Below, piece by piece: positions 21,230 to 31,730 of a DNA stretch of 64,000 nt; position 1 is the stretch's first letter; every line of letters begins with the position of its first letter. A program made the translations under genes and the position numbers. The notes under the pieces were generated by a model. The model was not told the origin of the DNA. It saw only the letters and a program-made list of their open reading frames with translations, and ran no database searches. This DNA comes from Alternaria dauci (Eukaryota > Ascomycota > Dothideomycetes > Pleosporales > Pleosporaceae): contig NC_091278.1 of NCBI RefSeq assembly GCF_042100115.1, positions 496,001 through 560,000 of the forward strand, in the 5' to 3' direction.

Positions 21230-22436
21230 CTCGCACGATGGTTCAGTGCTTGCGGGCAAAGGAGGAAGTAAAAGCAGACGAGAAGTTGTGCCTCTCCTGC
21301 GTGCTCTCGTCATGCAAGCACGATGAACGCCGTTGCTGTCCCAAAGCAGACAAACCATATCCGGGCTGTAACTTCACTAGTGACGCGTGAATGATGCATC
21401 CTCACGTCTGTATTGGCCTCTTCCACATTCCTCACCATATCTTGCGAAGGGACCGTGACCTGTGTTCCTACTCCAGAAGGTATGATGTGACGCATGTGGT
21501 TGCTCTCGCCTGCCGCTGATTCCAGCTGACCATGGCATGACGTCTGCATAGACACCACGGAAGGCATTCGGCAGCTGCAGGAAGCGGAGTGATACAAAGC
21601 TTTCGAATTTATCGGGTTCAAGCACGAAACGAACATGATGCGCCACAAGTGTGCAAACTCGCTTTGAGTCTCCTGGTGGAGGTTTTGTATGGCAGTGATT
21701 ATTGGTTGGGCTTTGGAAAAGCGTCGCCACACTGCAAGACTGTTGTTAGGTCTGTATAGTAGGTGTAGACAAGACAAGCCCAAACCCAAGAATGACTAGA
21801 GCATTTTTTGTTTTCTTGGGGTGTGCATCACGTGCATTGAGGGGGTGGGGCGGACCGTACCGTAAGAGGGGTGGGGGCGGCATCTAATTTGACCTTGGGA
21901 GTGTCAGAGCACATTCATCTCTTGACTGCCTACCTAGGTAGGTATACGTTTGTGAGGCGGAAGCGTCCAAGGGGCATCGATCGATGCAACAGCGTATTCT
22001 CTATGCGTCGTCTAGGCATACTTGGAAAATGTACCAACGGAACCCGGAGGCGTCATTGGTCGTCCTGGCCGTCGACTGCTGCTCCAACACTAGCAACCTG
22101 CTCTCTCCTTCCCCTCTAGCTATGGTGCCACTGCTGCATTACACCTTCAGTCTGCGTTATATCTGCATGCATAACAGCGGTGTGTCTTCAGCATCATCCA
22201 AACTTTGTCGCTACTGCGAGTGGGTGTCGATTTCGCATGCAAAAACAATTATACTGCATAGCTTATGTTCCAAGGTTACCTAGGCATACCTTCAGCTGAC
22301 CCTCAGAGTATTTACCTATAAAAGGGTGAAGAAACGAGTAACAAAGTTGAGATACCATCCCAATTCGAACCTCATCTTCGTGTTTGCACTCCTCTTGCTG
22401 CTTCCGTTGTCAACCCTTGTCTTTCCATCCTGTACA
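21230..22436. other. Long intergenic stretch with a palindrome and TATA-like box
   Basis: About 1.2 kb. It holds a minus-strand open frame at 21310-21760 with no ATG (see rejected list), the 12-bp palindrome CTACCTAGGTAG at 21930-21941, and TATAAAAG at 22317-22324 before the next gene. Confidence 0.5.
22317..22324 (+). promoter_or_regulatory. TATA-like box of the small three-exon gene
   Basis: TATAAAAG lies 113 bp upstream of the ATG at 22437, followed by a pyrimidine-rich leader, a common arrangement for fungal core promoters. Not tested by transcript data. Confidence 0.4.
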
Positions 22437-22931
22437 ATGGACTCCCTTCCAGGCCCCTTCACCATCGAAATCAACGGCCAGCCGATCTCCAAGTTGAACG
22501 GCCCGCTACAAACTTCAAACGCCGGTTACTTCAGAGGCCAACATGCACAGACTGGACCAGAACCAGCCGTTTTCCAACTGCGGGAGCACCGTCTCATATC
22601 CGACGGGCATATCCTTACACGAGATATGGTAGAGGATATGAGCCTTATGCCAAAGAGGGTATTTTGGTTTGAGGCCCAGAATCACCAGACCCACCATCGT
22701 GTCCAAGCGGAAAATAAGGGCAATGGCTACTCGCTCACCATGTCTGGTATGGCTATTTTGTAGCGTTTCACTATGCTCATTGCTAACCTTGTAGGTTCTA
22801 CTCTTGCGGTGAGAGACGGCGCCATCTATGCGGATATTATAAACCGTAAGCTCTTTCCCCCCTAGCCTATGGACATAGACTGATTATCCACAGAGCAACC
22901 AGAGACAGTCGTCGTCAAGATGCTAGCTTAA
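22437..22931 (+). CDS. Small three-exon protein of unknown function (132 aa)
   Basis: Exons 22437-22746, 22795-22845 and 22894-22931. Both introns are 48 nt with gtatgg and gtaagc donors and tag/cag acceptors, and both joins keep frame (TMSGSTLAVRDG, DIINQQPETVVVKMLA). The product starts MDSLPGPFTIEINGQPISKL and reads as mainly beta-strand with regular polar loops (NAGYFRGQHAQTGPEPAVFQ). No signal peptide from this ATG. The same frame stays open upstream and encodes a strongly hydrophobic stretch, but without an ATG. I do not recognise the family. Confidence 0.6.
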
Positions 22932-23436
22932 CTGCAACCGATTAGCCAAATGTGATCCTGTGGGTGGTGATTGTATTGCCGCAGCAACAGCCTAGCTACC
23001 AATTTAAGTAGTGCAGTTACCATCATTACAGAAATCTCACCTGTACTCTTTTGTTGCACCCAACCATAACATGCCGTGACTCGAAGCTGTGAAACCAACT
23101 TGATACAACTAGCAACCCTTTTACGGCCCGATCCGTGCCCACCACTACGAGCGGTGCAATGCGATGCAGTAGCCTCGATACACCACCCCCGCACATTCAC
23201 TGCAACCTTCTTGTTTGAGTAAGCAGCATCTGGGAATCGTCGCTGAGCTATCTCCAAGGCATATCGGTCCGATCAAATCCAAGCTTGTCTTGTTCTAGAG
23301 TGAAGCTATGGCACAGCATGAGAGTGTCAATGACAAACCTGCACGGTTCTTTGCTTGGCGAAAGTGGGTCGCGTCGCCTCGAGCCTGGAGCTTGCGCGCC
23401 ATCTGTAACCTTCTCCGGCGCATCTCGCTACACTAC
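22932..23436. other. Convergent 3' flanks
   Basis: About 500 bp between the small gene and the transporter stop. One minus-strand frame is open but lacks an ATG. Nothing supported. Confidence 0.55.
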
Positions 23437-25848
23437 TCAGCTGCCATCTTCCCTCTCCCTACAAGTCTCTCGCGCCCATGCATAGAATGCAATAGGCGGG
23501 TCGACCTCTTTGCGAGTCAGATACTTCCACCAATTCTCCCAGACATGCTGCCGTATGTACCCCACCCGATACGCGACATGCCATCCGGTCGGTAAATCGA
23601 ACGTATACTGCAGCTCCTCTAGCGTCCGCATTCTCGTCTCCGGAACGAACAAGTACACCAACACAAAGGCGACCAAGTTCAGGCCGGCAAAGATTGAGAA
23701 TGCAGCCGTCGGTCGAATGCTATTCAACAGGAACGGAAAGACCAAGACCAATACGCCAGCGCCTGAGAGATTGATAGCGACCGAGATGGCCATACCAGCC
23801 TCTCTCGACACGAGCGGGAAGACTTCTGCGGCAATTGAGAACGGAGACGTGCCCGCCGTCGGAGCATAAAAGGCGACGAAAATGACAGCGAAGATACTGA
23901 TCATCGGGGTTCGGACGGACGCCTCCGACTCCGGGATCTTGAAGAGGAAGGCAAACACCAACATCGACCAGGCCATGTTTGGCAAGCCGAGCAAAAGCAT
24001 GACGGACCGTCCTAGTCGGTCCGAGGACCAGTATGCTGGGAGTCCAAACACATAGTTTGCTGCTCCGAAAGCCAGACCTATTATCGCGGCAGTTCGGTCG
24101 CTGTTGTCTGTAAGAGCGTTCTTCCAGACTATGGTACCGAGGAACGCTATTGTATTAACGCCAGTGAGTGTCTGAGTGATCATGGAGATTGAGGCGCTTA
24201 GCAACGCCCGTCGACACCGTTTGTTGGACCACAGCTCTCTCAAACGCTTGTAGTAGCCGTTGACACCAATGTTGTATGAGTAGGGGTTACTCTTCCTCTT
24301 CACTCGCTTGTCTTTGATATCGAGGTTTAAGCTTGTAACATCGCTCCACCTTCTGCTCAGAGTCGCAAGCTCGATATTGGAACTTTCGTTCTGCCCAGTC
24401 TGCGATCTGTGGGGATGGTGGCTGTTTCCTAGCTCGGTTTTTGTTCCTCTATTTGTTGCTTCCGTACTGGAGTCCTGGATAACTTGACCTGGCGACATAG
24501 ATGCCTGCGATACCATCGTTTCCAGCTGCACGCGATCTGGTGTCGTCAGGAATGGCTCGTCAGGGAAGCTTGATGTGCTGATGTCTACGCGCTCGGCCAG
24601 GTTGCCAACTTGGTTATCCTCTCCCTTCAACAGTCGGCTTTCGAAATCCAGTTGTGCATGCGCATACATGAAATCGCGACTTGCTAACAACTGCGTAGTT
24701 TGAACCTGCTCGAACGCTTCCAATGCTTTGCGGTATTTTCCATGCTTCATCAAGTACCGAGGCGATTCCGGCATCAAGTAAATCATGACCAATAGCGGGA
24801 TCGTGGGAATAAGCACCGTATTTGTAAGGATGCGCCACGCGGATGCGGCGTTTTTCACGTATATCACGACCAACAAGTTCGCAAGAAATCCGAGAAAGAT
24901 GCCTGACGGTTTTAGTATGCTACGCCGTTTGAGTAAAAAGGGACACGTACCCGCTGCGTCCGCAAGCTGCCAGTTTGCCAGAACCGCGCCCCGAATATGC
25001 TCTGGTGATATTTCAGCCGCATATATGGGAACTACATGGCATCAGCATATTCGACGCAAACAATGACAATGCTCCTTTTTTACCTATCGATGCTTTTGCG
25101 CCTAAAGCTATCCCGTTGATGGCCCGACAGGCTGCGAGCTGGCCTACATTATGCGTAACCGACGCACCGATGGTTGAGGCTATCGTGATAGCACAGGAGA
25201 GCATCACACTACCCCGCCTCCCCAAGAAGTTCTCTTGCAGTGGATCGGCCAGAAGTGTGCCAAAGAGACCCGCGGAAAGCAAGGGTATGGCATTCAGCAT
25301 TCCAAAAGTCCAAAGGTCAGAAGAAGGGCATCCATCGTCTTTGTGAATACATAGCTTGAACTCATTTGGCATGCCATAGGCAGTGCCATTGTTCGCGCTT
25401 TGGGTCCAACCCTGGATCATTCCTGCGAGGCTCGCCGTCATGATGGTCGCGCGCAAGAATTTGGACTGCTTCCAGAACCCTGTACTCTTGTCCTTTTCTT
25501 GCTCTAACAGCTTCTTCTCCGGTCCTGTAAGCTCATCTGCATATCTGCTGATAGTCTCGAACTTGTCTCGTGCGAGTCGTGCGCCGAACTGAAGCAACTC
25601 GTACCGATCTTTTAGTTCTGCTAATGCCGCAAATTGCCAAACGTATTCTTCGAGTTCGGTTCTCCCAGTATTGAGATTGGCTTTTGTGTCATCAAATGTC
25701 AAGAACGGATTATCTATGCTACGGAATGTCAGCCACACTCGAAATATGCTGTTTCATGCACATACGTCTGTCTTGCGCCCGTTGAGCGCACTCGGTTTGT
25801 CGCCAATCTTCGATTACCGACTGTATCTGCACGATCTACTGCTCTCAT
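23437..25848 (-). CDS. MFS sugar transporter with long cytoplasmic loops
   Basis: Four exons, complement of 25848-25766, 25718-25084, 25031-24951 and 24902-23437, encode 754 aa. The first exon (MRAVDRADTVGNRR..) was recovered by a gtatgt donor and an in-frame join into TIDNPFLTF. Twelve hydrophobic segments are interrupted by a central loop of roughly 190 residues. Family motifs: GRRGSVMLSCAITIASTIGA (loop 2-3), CRAINGIALGAKASIVPIYA, PESPRYLMKHGKYRKALEAF, TLTGVNTIAFLG and the closing PETRMRTLEEL. It sits in the plasma membrane; the sugar is not predictable. The N-terminal region (about 100 residues) and the Ser/Arg-rich central loop are longer than in ordinary hexose carriers. Confidence 0.9.
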
Positions 25849-26941
25849 AGTGGGCAAAAACTCTCTACCGGAATATGCTGCTCCAAGCCTAGTTTGTTGC
25901 ACGACAACATGCCAGGATACAACAATATATGTCCATTTTTCGCAATAGGCCGACGCCTACAAGGCTGACCGGTTCTTGCAACTAAGGACCTCCATCATGC
26001 ATACGGCATGTACTATCGAGGTCCTTCACCGTCATATTGCCTACATTCACCCTCCCAGGGGAGGCTGAGCAATTTCATGAGTTCTTGTGATCCCTTTATT
26101 CCCAATGGATTGGTTGCCTTGCATTTACCTTTGGTATGGACTGTTGCCACTTCTTAGGCTGCATAGGCCCAGAAGATGATGGCCAATCAAACAGAGGCTA
26201 CCAACCCGCATTTGGCACGAAGGTCAGCTATTGCATCACATTGTGGCTTTAGATTTATTGGTGACACCTTGTTTTCCCTTCAGCCTCCTTTCTCGCAGAC
26301 TGCCTTGTGGTTTACCTAGCAGGCATGCGCAACCACAATGGCATCTGTTATACTCATTGCGTCTCCAGCTTACTAGATGAACGCAGGTTTGCGCGACTGT
26401 GAGATGAGCCTCCAGATTGTGAGATCTGAGACATTACATATCCTCACTGGGCCAGGCGATACCTGCCGTCGCAGGTAAGCTGGGGGATCTGTACAGACGG
26501 CACATGAGCGGCTGCCTGCTTGATCTGCAATAGTGCATTGTCCAGCTTCCCCGCTTCCCCCAGGCACGGCTGAGGTTGCCCTTAGCCCTTGGTGCATCGG
26601 GCTCATCCCCACCTTTACCCGGCATGGGCCCATTCGACTATCTAATACTTGACACTTACGTCAACCCAACTTACACGTGTGCTTCTCACACTACCCGTCC
26701 CTTTCATTTGTCGCTGGTCACGACGAGACTCCAGGCGTTCTGCTCAGCCCCTTCCTCTGTCCTTGAGACTCCTCACGATATGCATTCTTCAAGTAAAGTC
26801 GATACTAAATCCATAACGTTTGTTGCACTTTCGCACGCGCATTTAGCAATATTCCTGTGACGCAACATAGCCCTATTTTGAGCCTTTTTGACGATCCGCT
26901 AGAAAGCAGACCTCGATAACATTTACGAAGCTGAAGCGACG
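25849..26941. other. Divergent intergenic region
   Basis: About 1.1 kb between the transporter start (minus) and the Helo-like gene (plus), so it should contain both promoters. A perfect 7-bp inverted repeat (TACCTGC/GCAGGTA, 4-nt loop) lies at 26460-26477. No coding signal. Confidence 0.6.
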
Positions 26942-28209
26942 ATGGCCGAGCCGGTCTCAAGCATAATCACAATCGCACTGCTCGGAGTTGCTGTCGTCAA
27001 AGGATGCAAGACTTACATTGACGCTGTGCGGGAGATAGACGAAGTGGTCGACCGGCTTTCCCGCAAAGTAGCGGACTTGCATCGGATGGTCTGCTTTCTC
27101 AACTCAAAATACCAGGAAGCGGAGTATGATGGCGCTACTGAGCAGTCACTTCTTGTTCGTGGAAGGATCACGCAATGTCGCAACAATTTTCGAGAGATCA
27201 AGCCTAAGATATTAGATTTGAAAGCTCGGAGTACGGAGACTTTTGTCGACAAAGTCCGCTTGGAGTTAAAGATGAATGCGGTAGCCAAAGATATTGAAGT
27301 TGCCGTCGACGAGATACGGCAATGCCTGATGGATATCGTTCTAGTCACTGGAGTCTGTTCGCATCTGTTCGTACAAACCTACTTTTGGCTCTTACATTTC
27401 TAATATAGTATTTTAGTGAGTTCAACTCCTATATGCGCCGCACTTCGGAATCTATGGCAGTAGTAAGTTGAATGATAGTAGCTCGTATAGAAGCTCTCGC
27501 TGATAGCCGCAACCAGCCACCTATCCCGCAAGGCAGCGACGAGGGTCCAACCATTCCAAATAACCCCACCGCGTTCGACAGATGGTTCTCGAACCCCGAA
27601 ACCATCTTAGAGCCACTACAAATCCGTAGAGACTCAACCACGACCTCATCCTCGCGTCCCTCCGTCTCTTCATCGTCTTCGACCGCTCTTCTGACTCAAT
27701 CCGACGCCGATGACGAAAGCATACTCTCCGACCAAACGCCGGTCACCTTGAACCCGAGCGAAGATTGGAGGGACTTTCACAAAACAGTACTGCAGTGCAA
27801 GGACGGTTCTGCTCTAATTGAAAAGGTCAAAACAATGTTGGAGCAGCATCCAGAGCCAAGCGCACTCGTCAACATTCTAGGCGACCACCGACGCGCCCCT
27901 CTTCATCTCGCAGCCATGCGCGGCCATGTCGAGCTTGCCCGCATTCTACTCGTCTTTGGTGGTGATATTCACGCTAAAGATACCGAACCCGCCTCTGTAC
28001 TCGATCACGCTCTCGCAAACAAACAAGTCGACTTCGCTATCCTTCTACTCGATATAGGAGCGGACGAGACGGCGATACTTGAAAAGAACATGAACCAGTT
28101 GAAGGAGATCAAAAGAATCATTGCTCTCAGGAAGATGCGGGAGCAAGATCCTCCACGAGAGAAGACTAGAAGATCCAGTTGGGGCTTTGGAAGAAGACGT
28201 TCGAAGTGA
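26942..28209 (+). CDS. Helo-like N-domain protein with ankyrin repeats (exon junction uncertain, possibly broken)
   Basis: First segment (26942 to about 27370) begins MAEPVSSIITIALLGVAVVK, the start typical of the fungal Helo-like/STAND N-terminal domain: a hydrophobic helix followed by amphipathic helices. The last segment (to 28209) holds a Ser-rich linker and two ankyrin repeats (RRAPLHLAAMRGHVELARIL, DIHAKDTEPASVLDHALANK) and ends in a basic tail. The middle is unresolved. A 38-nt intron at 27371-27408 or a 50-nt one at 27367-27416 leads into EFNSYMRRTSESMAVVS and then an in-frame TGA at 27469, immediately followed by an ATG at 27472. I could not remove that stop with a well-formed intron except a longer one of about 120 nt with a weak gttcgc donor. 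So either that intron is used, or the gene is split or decaying. Confidence 0.55.
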
Positions 28210-28216
28210 GGTTTTC

Positions 28217-29098
28217 TTGCGCTCCAGAAATCAGGGTCCGCAAGAAGATCGTGTATCGAAATCACGATCAGGTCATCTCTCTTTCCTCGGACTATTTCAG
28301 GCGCGCATCGAAGTATGAGACCGAGGCTTCTGAATATGCCATGATACTTCATGAGGACGCTCCTGCAATGGCCGATATCGTGGCTGCGTTCTTCCAAAAC
28401 GCCGATTACCATTCCACCTCCTGGAGCCCCGACATAGACGCAGAGTCTTTGGTTTAGGTCAGAGCGCACAGTAGCAACCCATACACACGTAGCGAGAACA
28501 TGAACAAACATGGCCCTCGCAGTGGTAGTGGCGTTTCGATCGCTCTTTCCACGCAGTCATCGCAGAACTCTGGCGTTGCATCTCCAACCAGCTCAAACAA
28601 GCGAGTGTCTCCAACTCTTGAAGACATCTGGCTAGGTCATACGTCACAAAAACGAGAGCGCGTCGCTCCAAGCATACAAAGGGGCTTGAGCTTCGCGCTC
28701 TACCATACGCCAATACCTCGTCACATGATGCTACACCTCCAGCTCTGGGAAATAGCAGACAGGAATTTGGTGCCTGTTCTTCAAGCTTTTGCATACGCAG
28801 ATTCGAGGCCGTCTAATATCGCCCTCCTCATCCAGAGATAATCGACGCAATCCCGTTTCCTGTTTGTCTATGAATATCTTTCCGAGAGCGCGAAGGATCC
28901 GCGAAAAGTCAGCGTGTCGATAGAGGACGACAACCTCATTCTGCTTGAAGATACGGAGATGCAAGAATCCTTGTTCTATCGAGAGCTATGTGACACAGTG
29001 GCTTCATTACCCAAGGCCGGGCGGATCGGCCAGGCCTTTTTAGAGAATAGTCACACTGGTTTCAAACGTCAATTAGCTTCATATCTCTCAAACTTTTG
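28217..29098 (+). pseudogene. BTB-like remnant downstream of the ankyrin gene
   Basis: One frame (third) reads IRVRKKIVYRNHDQVISLSS, DYFRRASKYETEASEYAMIL and HEDAPAMADIVAAFFQNADY, matching the BTB pattern (buried strand, 'S.YF..A', 'L.EDD..A'). After a TAG at 28455 the same frame resumes with LWEIADRNLVPVLQAF, a typical post-BTB helix. After a TAA near 28840 it resumes again to a stop at 29098. Close to the TAA a neighbouring frame (RFEAV..YRPPHPEIIDAIP) looks like the displaced continuation, suggesting frameshift damage. No ATG starts it. It follows the ankyrin stop by only a few bases, and a 29-nt GT..AG segment would join the two in frame, so it might once have been part of that gene. Confidence 0.4.
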
Positions 29099-29268
29099 AA
29101 ATCAGAGCTGATGTGACACACTCAAAATACTTAGGCTGTTGTAGGCTTTGATATGGAATTGAATATTAAAGTGTTTACATTAATCATTGATGTTTACACT
29201 AATCATTACTCGTTGAACATTGAGATGAACGTAGTTGGAGCTACACTCGTCATACTCATGTCACAGTT

Positions 29269-30432
29269 CTACTCCTTCGCAGCCCAGTCTACAAGCGCAT
29301 CTTGACCCAGTTTGTCTTTGATGATGCGCTCACTCAAATCCCACAGAGCGGCACCCAGGTTCTCATCGCTGGCTTGAGAGGTCTCCTTGCCTGGTTGGTC
29401 CTGCAATCATAGGTCAGTTGATATGTCCAATATAGGAAATATATGACTTACAGGGTCACTGAAATAGAACCCATTCATGTTCTTCTCCTCAATCTCATCT
29501 GCTGTGCATGCCCAAAGCGCACTGTACGAGCCCTGCTCAACGTCCCGACCAGCAAAAAGCATTGCATTTGCCAGTAGCTTGCCAGTAATGCCCGGGTATG
29601 CGTCCTTCCACTGCTGCTGCATAGCTGTATTGACTGCGCCTGGATGTACGGCGAGAGCGTATATGTTATCGCCGTTGGGCTTGATGACGCGATCTCGTAG
29701 ACCAAACTTCGCACACAGGATCATGGCCAGCTTAGTGCGTCCGTAAAGTCGCGTCGGGTCCATAGAACTGTCGTTGATCTCGTCCATACTTGCGAAGTGC
29801 ACATCCGGTGGCGCTGTACGGTGCATCTCACTTGACTCGAAGACAACTCGTGGTGCCGGCTTGGTCCCCATCTTTCCCGTCTTTCGAAGCACTGGCCATA
29901 GCTGATTGCATACGTAAAAGTGGCCTAGGTAGTTCACGCCAAAGTGGCGATCGATACCATCAGCGTCTTCACCATATTGGTTCCTGAATTTTCGTCAACG
30001 AGGTCAGTCTGTGTCTTACATGCTGTTCGTTATATGGGTTTTACTGACGTATTGATTCCAGCAGAGAGCACGAGGAAGTCGAGACGCTCAAGTGAATCGC
30101 GCAACCCAGAGAAGACTTCCTTGACCTCCTTGAGGCTGCCCATATCACAATGCTTCCATTCAACATCGGCATCTGCCTTCTCTTTCTTAATACTAGCGAT
30201 GGCTTCAGAACCTTGCTCTTCTTTGCGGTTCACCATGATTACTTTCACGCCAGCGAGGGCAAGCGCGCGACTAACTTCATAGCTTCAAGCATGTTAGCGG
30301 AAACCCAACAGCGGGTAAGACATAGCGGTACCCAATTCCGAGGGCGCTACCGGTAACCACTGCGACGCGCCCGTCGAGGTTTTCTGGGTGGACCTCTTTG
30401 GGTCCGACGACTTTGTGAAGAATTGATTGCAT
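29269..30432 (-). CDS. Short-chain dehydrogenase/reductase (retinol-dehydrogenase/WW-oxidoreductase-like)
   Basis: Four exons, complement of 30432-30332, 30282-30049, 29983-29452 and 29400-29269, give 332 aa. Introns of 49, 65 and 51 nt all keep frame. NAD(P)-binding TGSALGIG at 27-34 and VIMVNRKEEQ after strand 2 (Arg suggests NADPH), the NAG-equivalent LSAGINT, Ser162/163 in VVFESSEMHR and the catalytic pair Tyr192/Lys196 in LYGRTK. After it comes HPGAVNTAM. The layout is that of the classical SDR subgroup related to retinol dehydrogenases and WWOX; the substrate is unknown. Four copies of a 10-bp repeat lie about 170-210 bp upstream of the start. Confidence 0.9.
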
Positions 30433-31730
30433 GTTGGGCTGTAAAGTTGTAGAGACACGCTGATGTTGAAGTGAATTAAGTGGAGCGCAAAAGAGGGGAA
30501 TCGAAAGCTCTTATTCCATCACTTTCCCCTAATGTAACACCCGTATGTTTGTAATTACCAGATGTAACATTTCGGCTTATCCGCTGGTTGGTGTTCTCAC
30601 ATGTAAGGTCCAGTAAGGTCCAGTAAGGTCTAGTAAGGACGTGTCGTGATGTCATCGTTGCTCCCGACAATCTACGTTCTCAACAACATCAAAGAATATG
30701 GACAGTCATCTAACTGCATTCGCATACAAGAATGATCTTGGTGAGCGAAGAAGTTGTTGAGCCTTGGTGGCATCGCACCAGTTATCTACACTATCTATGA
30801 CGCATAAAGTGTCCTTTGATACAGCATCGTGAGGACATGAGATTATTAGTATAAAGATACAGCCAGGAGATTGTTATCAGGAGCCTCTTAGAGGCCTTCG
30901 CTGCTGGCCGTATATTTGGCCGACCTTACACGGAGTCGATAGAGCCTTTGGGATCAATGTAATGATGCAAAGACTAAAGTTCTGCATGTTACCTGTAGTT
31001 TTTGCGATTAAGTCTGACCATAGTGAAGAAGCTCATGCCAGTGTGGCTTTATTCATACGATAGGACGAGTGGAGAAGCGCATAGCTTCCCGAGTTCATGT
31101 CAAATGTCAGCTACAAAGTTAGGACTTCAAATGACTATATAAGTTGAAGTGATGGGCAATGGTTCGCTCTTATCTTAGAACATAGCGAACCTCTTGGCAT
31201 CTAAGTCAACGGCTTGTTCTCTGCTGTTGCAATCGAAGACATTGAACAGAACATGTGCCTGGAAGTATACACTTCGACTTGGACCCAACCTCTACTTTCA
31301 AGGCTTTCTGCTTTAGTCATGTTACGTGTAGTAGTATATCATAATCTCGATCGGAGACTAGAGTGTCGATCGGTTTATTGGAAACTAAACACAGTATTCC
31401 AAGGTTTGGTGCAGCTCTTGGCGTGATGTCTATGAATACAAAGATAAGAGACGAACCTATGTGTATGTTTGGAGTTAGTAGGCGCACTAAGCACTATGTG
31501 TAAGATTAATGGAGCGACAGCATGATGGCTGTATCTGACGCGAGTGAAGGTGGAAGCCGCGAGGTCGCAAGATAGAAGCCTGTGACGTCACAATTACGAC
31601 TGTCCATTGGCTGAGCCATTTCCGATACACAGCATCACGATGATATTCACAACTTGATCGGCCCGCTTGCACTGTTCCGCTTGAAGCAGTATTTACAACG
31701 ATCTAGCTATTCCGGCCTAGTTTACGGAGC
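30433..31730. other. Divergent AT-rich intergenic region with decamer repeat
   Basis: About 1.3 kb between the SDR start (minus) and the GH15 start (plus). Contains the decamer repeat at 30601-30640. No coding signal. Confidence 0.6.
30601..30640. repeat. Four tandem copies of a 10-bp unit upstream of the SDR gene
   Basis: Units atGTAAGGTC, CAGTAAGGTC, CAGTAAGGTC and taGTAAGGaC follow each other without spacer. The period equals one turn of the DNA helix, so proteins bound to each unit would lie on the same face. Position in the SDR promoter suggests a regulatory array; no known factor assigned. Confidence 0.7.

Noticed and set aside
21310..21760. Minus-strand frame reading WRRFSKAQPIITAIQNLHQE .. 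ending in a hydrophobic segment
   Set aside because: Protein-like in parts and preceded by a tgcag acceptor, but no upstream exon with an ATG and a good donor could be found; might be a gene fragment.
21930..21941. 12-bp palindrome CTACCTAGGTAG
   Set aside because: CCTAGG-type palindromes recur in fungal intergenic DNA (similar pieces near 6250 and 22280 here); too common to claim a specific site.
22350..22375. Stretch resembling a tRNA B box (TTCGAACC)
   Set aside because: No A box or cloverleaf-forming arms around it on either strand.
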